A stretch of DNA of 64,000 bases. Origin: Lycocorax pyrrhopterus obiensis. Lineage: Eukaryota > Chordata > Aves > Passeriformes > Paradisaeidae. A program made the position numbers and the translations under genes. The stretch covers positions 90,176,547 through 90,240,546 of the forward strand of contig JACSVZ010000004.1 in the NCBI GenBank assembly GCA_014706295.1, given 5' to 3'. How positions within the stretch are numbered: the stretch's first letter is position 1; every line of letters begins with the position of its first letter. The notes beneath the pieces are model-generated. The model saw only the letters and a program-made list of their open reading frames with translations, was not told where the DNA came from and did no database searches. Shown here one piece after another: positions 61,858 through 64,000 of the stretch.

Positions 61858-62911
61858 TATTGGGTGTGCAGCAAACTTTCAGAAGCAGCAGGGTGGGGGA
61901 CGGGGGAGCATTTCAGCTGTGGTTTCTGTGAGAAACTGCAAGAAGCTTCCCCCATATCCAATGGAGCCAATGCCAGATGGCTCCAAGACAGGTGTCTCAC
62001 TGGCCAAAGCTGAGCCCATCAGTGACAGTGGCAGTGCTTCGGGGATAACATATTTAAGAAGGGGAAGAAGTTACTGAGCAGAAGGAAAATGCAGCAAGAG
62101 AAGAGAGAAGTGAATATGTGTGAGAAGAACACCAAGGTCAGTGAAGTAGGAGGGGGAGAAGGTGCCAGGTGCCAGCCCAGCAGCCCATGGTGCAGCCCAT
62201 GGTGAGGCCTCTGTGCTCCTGCAGCCCATGGAGTTCCATGGTGGAGCAGACACCCACCTACAGACCCTGGAGGACCCCATGCTAGAGCAGGTGGATGCCC
62301 AATAGAAACTATGACTCTGTGGGAAGCAGGTTCCTGTCAGGATCTGTGGCCCTGTGGAGAGAGGAATCCATGCTGGAGCAGGTTTGCTAGAAGGACAGGT
62401 GACCCCACAAGGGATTCACATTGGAACAACCTGTTTCTGAAGGCCTGCACCCCTTGGAAAGGGCTCATCTTGGAGACGTTTGTGGAGTACTATCTCCCAT
62501 GAGGGATGCCACATTAGAGCAGGGGAAGAATTCCTTCCTCTGAGGAGGAAGCAGTGGCAGACACAGTGTGTGACACCCATCCCCATCCCACTGAACTGGT
62601 GGAAGGGGAGAAGGTAGAGAAATGGAAACAGGGAAGGAGGGATGGTTGAGTTGAAGGTGTTTTAAGGTTAGGTTTAACTTCTCATTATCCTCTGATGTAG
62701 ATTGTAAATTCAATTACCTTCCCCTGAGTCAAGTCTGTTTTCTCCATGACTATAATTGCTGAGTGATCTCCCTGTCCTTACCTCAACCCACAAACCTTCT
62801 GTTATATTTTCCCTACCCTGCCCTGTTATACTTACTCTACCTCTGAGCAGGAGAGTAACAAAAGGGCTTTGGTGGGTCCTTCTCATCCAGTCAGGCCCAG
62901 CCTACTCTACA
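61858..62911 (+). mobile_element. Near-complete solo LTR of an avian ERVL-like family
   Basis: The plus strand carries a distinctive LTR: 'gcttcccccatatccaatggagccaatgccag', 'ctggccaaagctgagcccatcag', then TATTTAAG (62051-62058) as TATA box. A long GC-richer R region follows with repeated 'tggagcaggt' and 'agcccatggtg' phrases, then a U5 around 'ttcccctgagtcaagtctgttttctcc' and 'gatctccctgtccttacctcaaccca', ending near CA at 62911. The sequence at the polyadenylation signal position is decayed (about 62703-62708). AGGCG (61853-61857) and AGGCA (62911-62915) may be an imperfect 5-bp target duplication, overlapping the terminal A. No internal retroviral sequence is present. Short open frames on both strands here are incidental. 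Confidence 0.87.
62051..62058 (+). promoter_or_regulatory. TATA box of the 61.9-kb LTR
   Basis: TATTTAAG lies about 190 bp inside the LTR, at the expected U3/R position and followed by purine-rich leader sequence. Confidence 0.5.
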
Positions 62912-62947
62912 GGCATGAATTCCTCTTTGGTTTACAATGCTGTTGAA

Positions 62948-62985
62948 CATAGAATCATAGAATCATTAAGGTTGGAAAAGACCTC
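62948..62985 (-). mobile_element. CR1 LINE 3' end, left part of an interrupted copy
   Basis: CATAGAAT occurs twice (62948-62955 and 62956-62963), the complement of the CR1 terminal octamer. CATTAAGGTTGGAAAAGACC then follows. The CR1 breaks off at 62985 and resumes with its next expected bases at 63667, after an inserted LTR. Confidence 0.93.
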
Positions 62986-62990
62986 CAAAA

Positions 62991-63666
62991 CGTAAGGCTC
63001 CAAAAAACCCACTCAAAAAGGCTTTTAAAAGGGCTTACAGTTGTTCATGTACTCTGAGTTACACTCACAGGAGAAATACTAACAAGATATTCTCAAGAGG
63101 TTAAAACAACAAAAAAGACTTTACTGGCAACCTCAAAAAATCAGAGACCTTTAGCAAAAGGTTTAGAACAGCACTCAATCAACATGAAACACTTCACAAA
63201 ACATTAACTTGGACCGCTCAACTTACCAAATTCTAAGCCCATTCAATTTTAAATTCTTGAAAATTCTAAGAAGAGGGAGTTAGAAGAAGAAAGACAGAAA
63301 ATATACAAAAAACCCGCAAACATAGCTACCACTTCTGGTTCCAGCAGTGTTCAGCTGATCGAAATGCCAAGACATGTGCTTCCTCCTGTTCTGCTTTAAA
63401 TACCCCTTGGCCTTCCTGGCCCCTTCCCCAGGTGGGGCTTGCAGTCATTTGGCCACTTAGGAGCTGGGTTAGGGGCTCCAGGGGCAGGTGTGGAGCATTG
63501 CCTCTGTGTGCCAGGGATTGGCAGCCACTGCAGGGCTGGGACACAGGCTGGGGGAGGGGTGGGGTGTAAGGGGCAGTTCAGCACCTCATCAGAGCAAGAC
63601 ACCTGCCCCTTGCTCCACACGTACACCTGAAATGTTTTGAGCCAGCAACCCTTCCAGGCCCTCACA
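62991..63666 (-). mobile_element. Solo LTR inserted inside a CR1 element
   Basis: On the minus strand the insert starts TGTGAGGGCCTGG and ends GAGCCTTACG, roughly complementary termini. It is flanked by CAAAA (62986-62990) and CAAGA (63667-63671), a one-mismatch 5-bp target duplication; typical CR1 sequence at this point reads CAAGA. The minus strand has TATTTAAAG (complement at 63394-63402) about 265 bp from its start and an AGTAAA polyadenylation-like signal (complement at 63120-63125) about 130 bp before its end, so U3-R-U5 order is clear. Its U3 is GC-rich and U5 AT-rich. No internal viral genes are present. Open frames at 63326-63665 fall inside U3 and are not genes. Confidence 0.85.
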
Positions 63667-63905
63667 CAAGATCATTGAGTCCAACCTTTGACAGAACACC
63701 ACCATGCCAGATAAACCACCACAATAAGTGCCACATCCAGACTTTTCTTGAACACCTCCAGGAATGGTGAATCCAACACTTCCCTAGACAGCCCATTCCT
63801 ATGCTTGGCAACTCTTTTCTAATGAAATATTTCCTGATGACCAACTTGCAGCTCCCCTGGCACAGCTTGAGGCCATTTCCTCATTATTCTATCTGTTACC
63901 CCTTG
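63667..63905 (-). mobile_element. CR1 LINE, right part of the interrupted copy
   Basis: It resumes CR1 exactly where the left part stopped: CAAGATCATTGAGTCCAACC, 'gacagaacaccaccatgcc', 'agtgccacatccagacttttcttgaacacctccagg', 'cttccctagacagcccattcc' and 'cccctggcacagcttgaggccatttcc'. It fades out near 63.9 kb. It is only moderately diverged. Confidence 0.93.
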
Positions 63906-64000
63906 CTTCCTGCACTGTTTAATTCACTGACTTAAATTCAAATTATGAATTCTTCACAGTAGGCATTATCTTTCTGTTACGTGTACTCCCTGTGCTCCAC

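Noticed and set aside
1..64000. CRISPR arrays, operons, tRNA, rRNA or spliceosomal RNA genes
   Set aside because: No regularly spaced repeats, no prokaryotic gene organisation and no recognisable RNA-gene motifs were seen on either strand.

Overview
The window is AT-rich vertebrate nuclear DNA, and the repeats identify it as a bird. Eleven fragments resemble the avian LINE family CR1, several ending in the family's diagnostic terminal octamer (ATTCTATG, or CATAGAAT/CACAGAAT read on the opposite strand). Several long terminal repeats (LTRs) also resemble avian endogenous-retrovirus LTR families, recognised from memory rather than by a database search. No bacterial, organellar or viral gene organisation is present.

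I found no protein-coding gene, exon or structural RNA gene that I can support. The open reading frames are short, carry no recognisable domain, and occur about as often as expected by chance. The longest (183 codons, minus strand, 35716-36267) runs from unique DNA into an LTR. The window is therefore either intergenic DNA or the inside of a very long intron.

Layout: 1-2757 is unique AT-rich DNA. A minus-strand LTR (2758-3575) and a plus-strand LTR of about 1.2 kb (4552-5750) follow in quick succession. From about 8.9 to 14.2 kb there are four CR1 pieces, including a decayed reverse-transcriptase segment. At 20.2-21.25 kb a younger CR1 abuts an older one, and two more old CR1 pieces lie at 27.3 and 29.2 kb. 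From 34.5 to 36.6 kb there are a 23-base C run, a solo LTR with a perfect 5-bp target-site duplication (35541-36076), and a 27-bp near-perfect palindrome beside a 39-bp tandem duplication. CR1 and an older dispersed repeat occupy 45.4-46.0 kb. Further LTR pieces lie at 49.1, 55.1 and, tentatively, 59.1 kb. The last 2.1 kb is almost entirely mobile DNA: a solo LTR (about 61858-62911), then a CR1 split by another solo LTR (62991-63666).

The long stretches between these blocks are AT-rich DNA with simple repeats. They may hold conserved noncoding elements, which cannot be recognised from one sequence alone. I saw no convincing undescribed biological system. The most informative signals are the insertion junctions, the nested insertion, the palindrome/duplication pair, and an X-box-like motif in a possible LTR at 59.18 kb.
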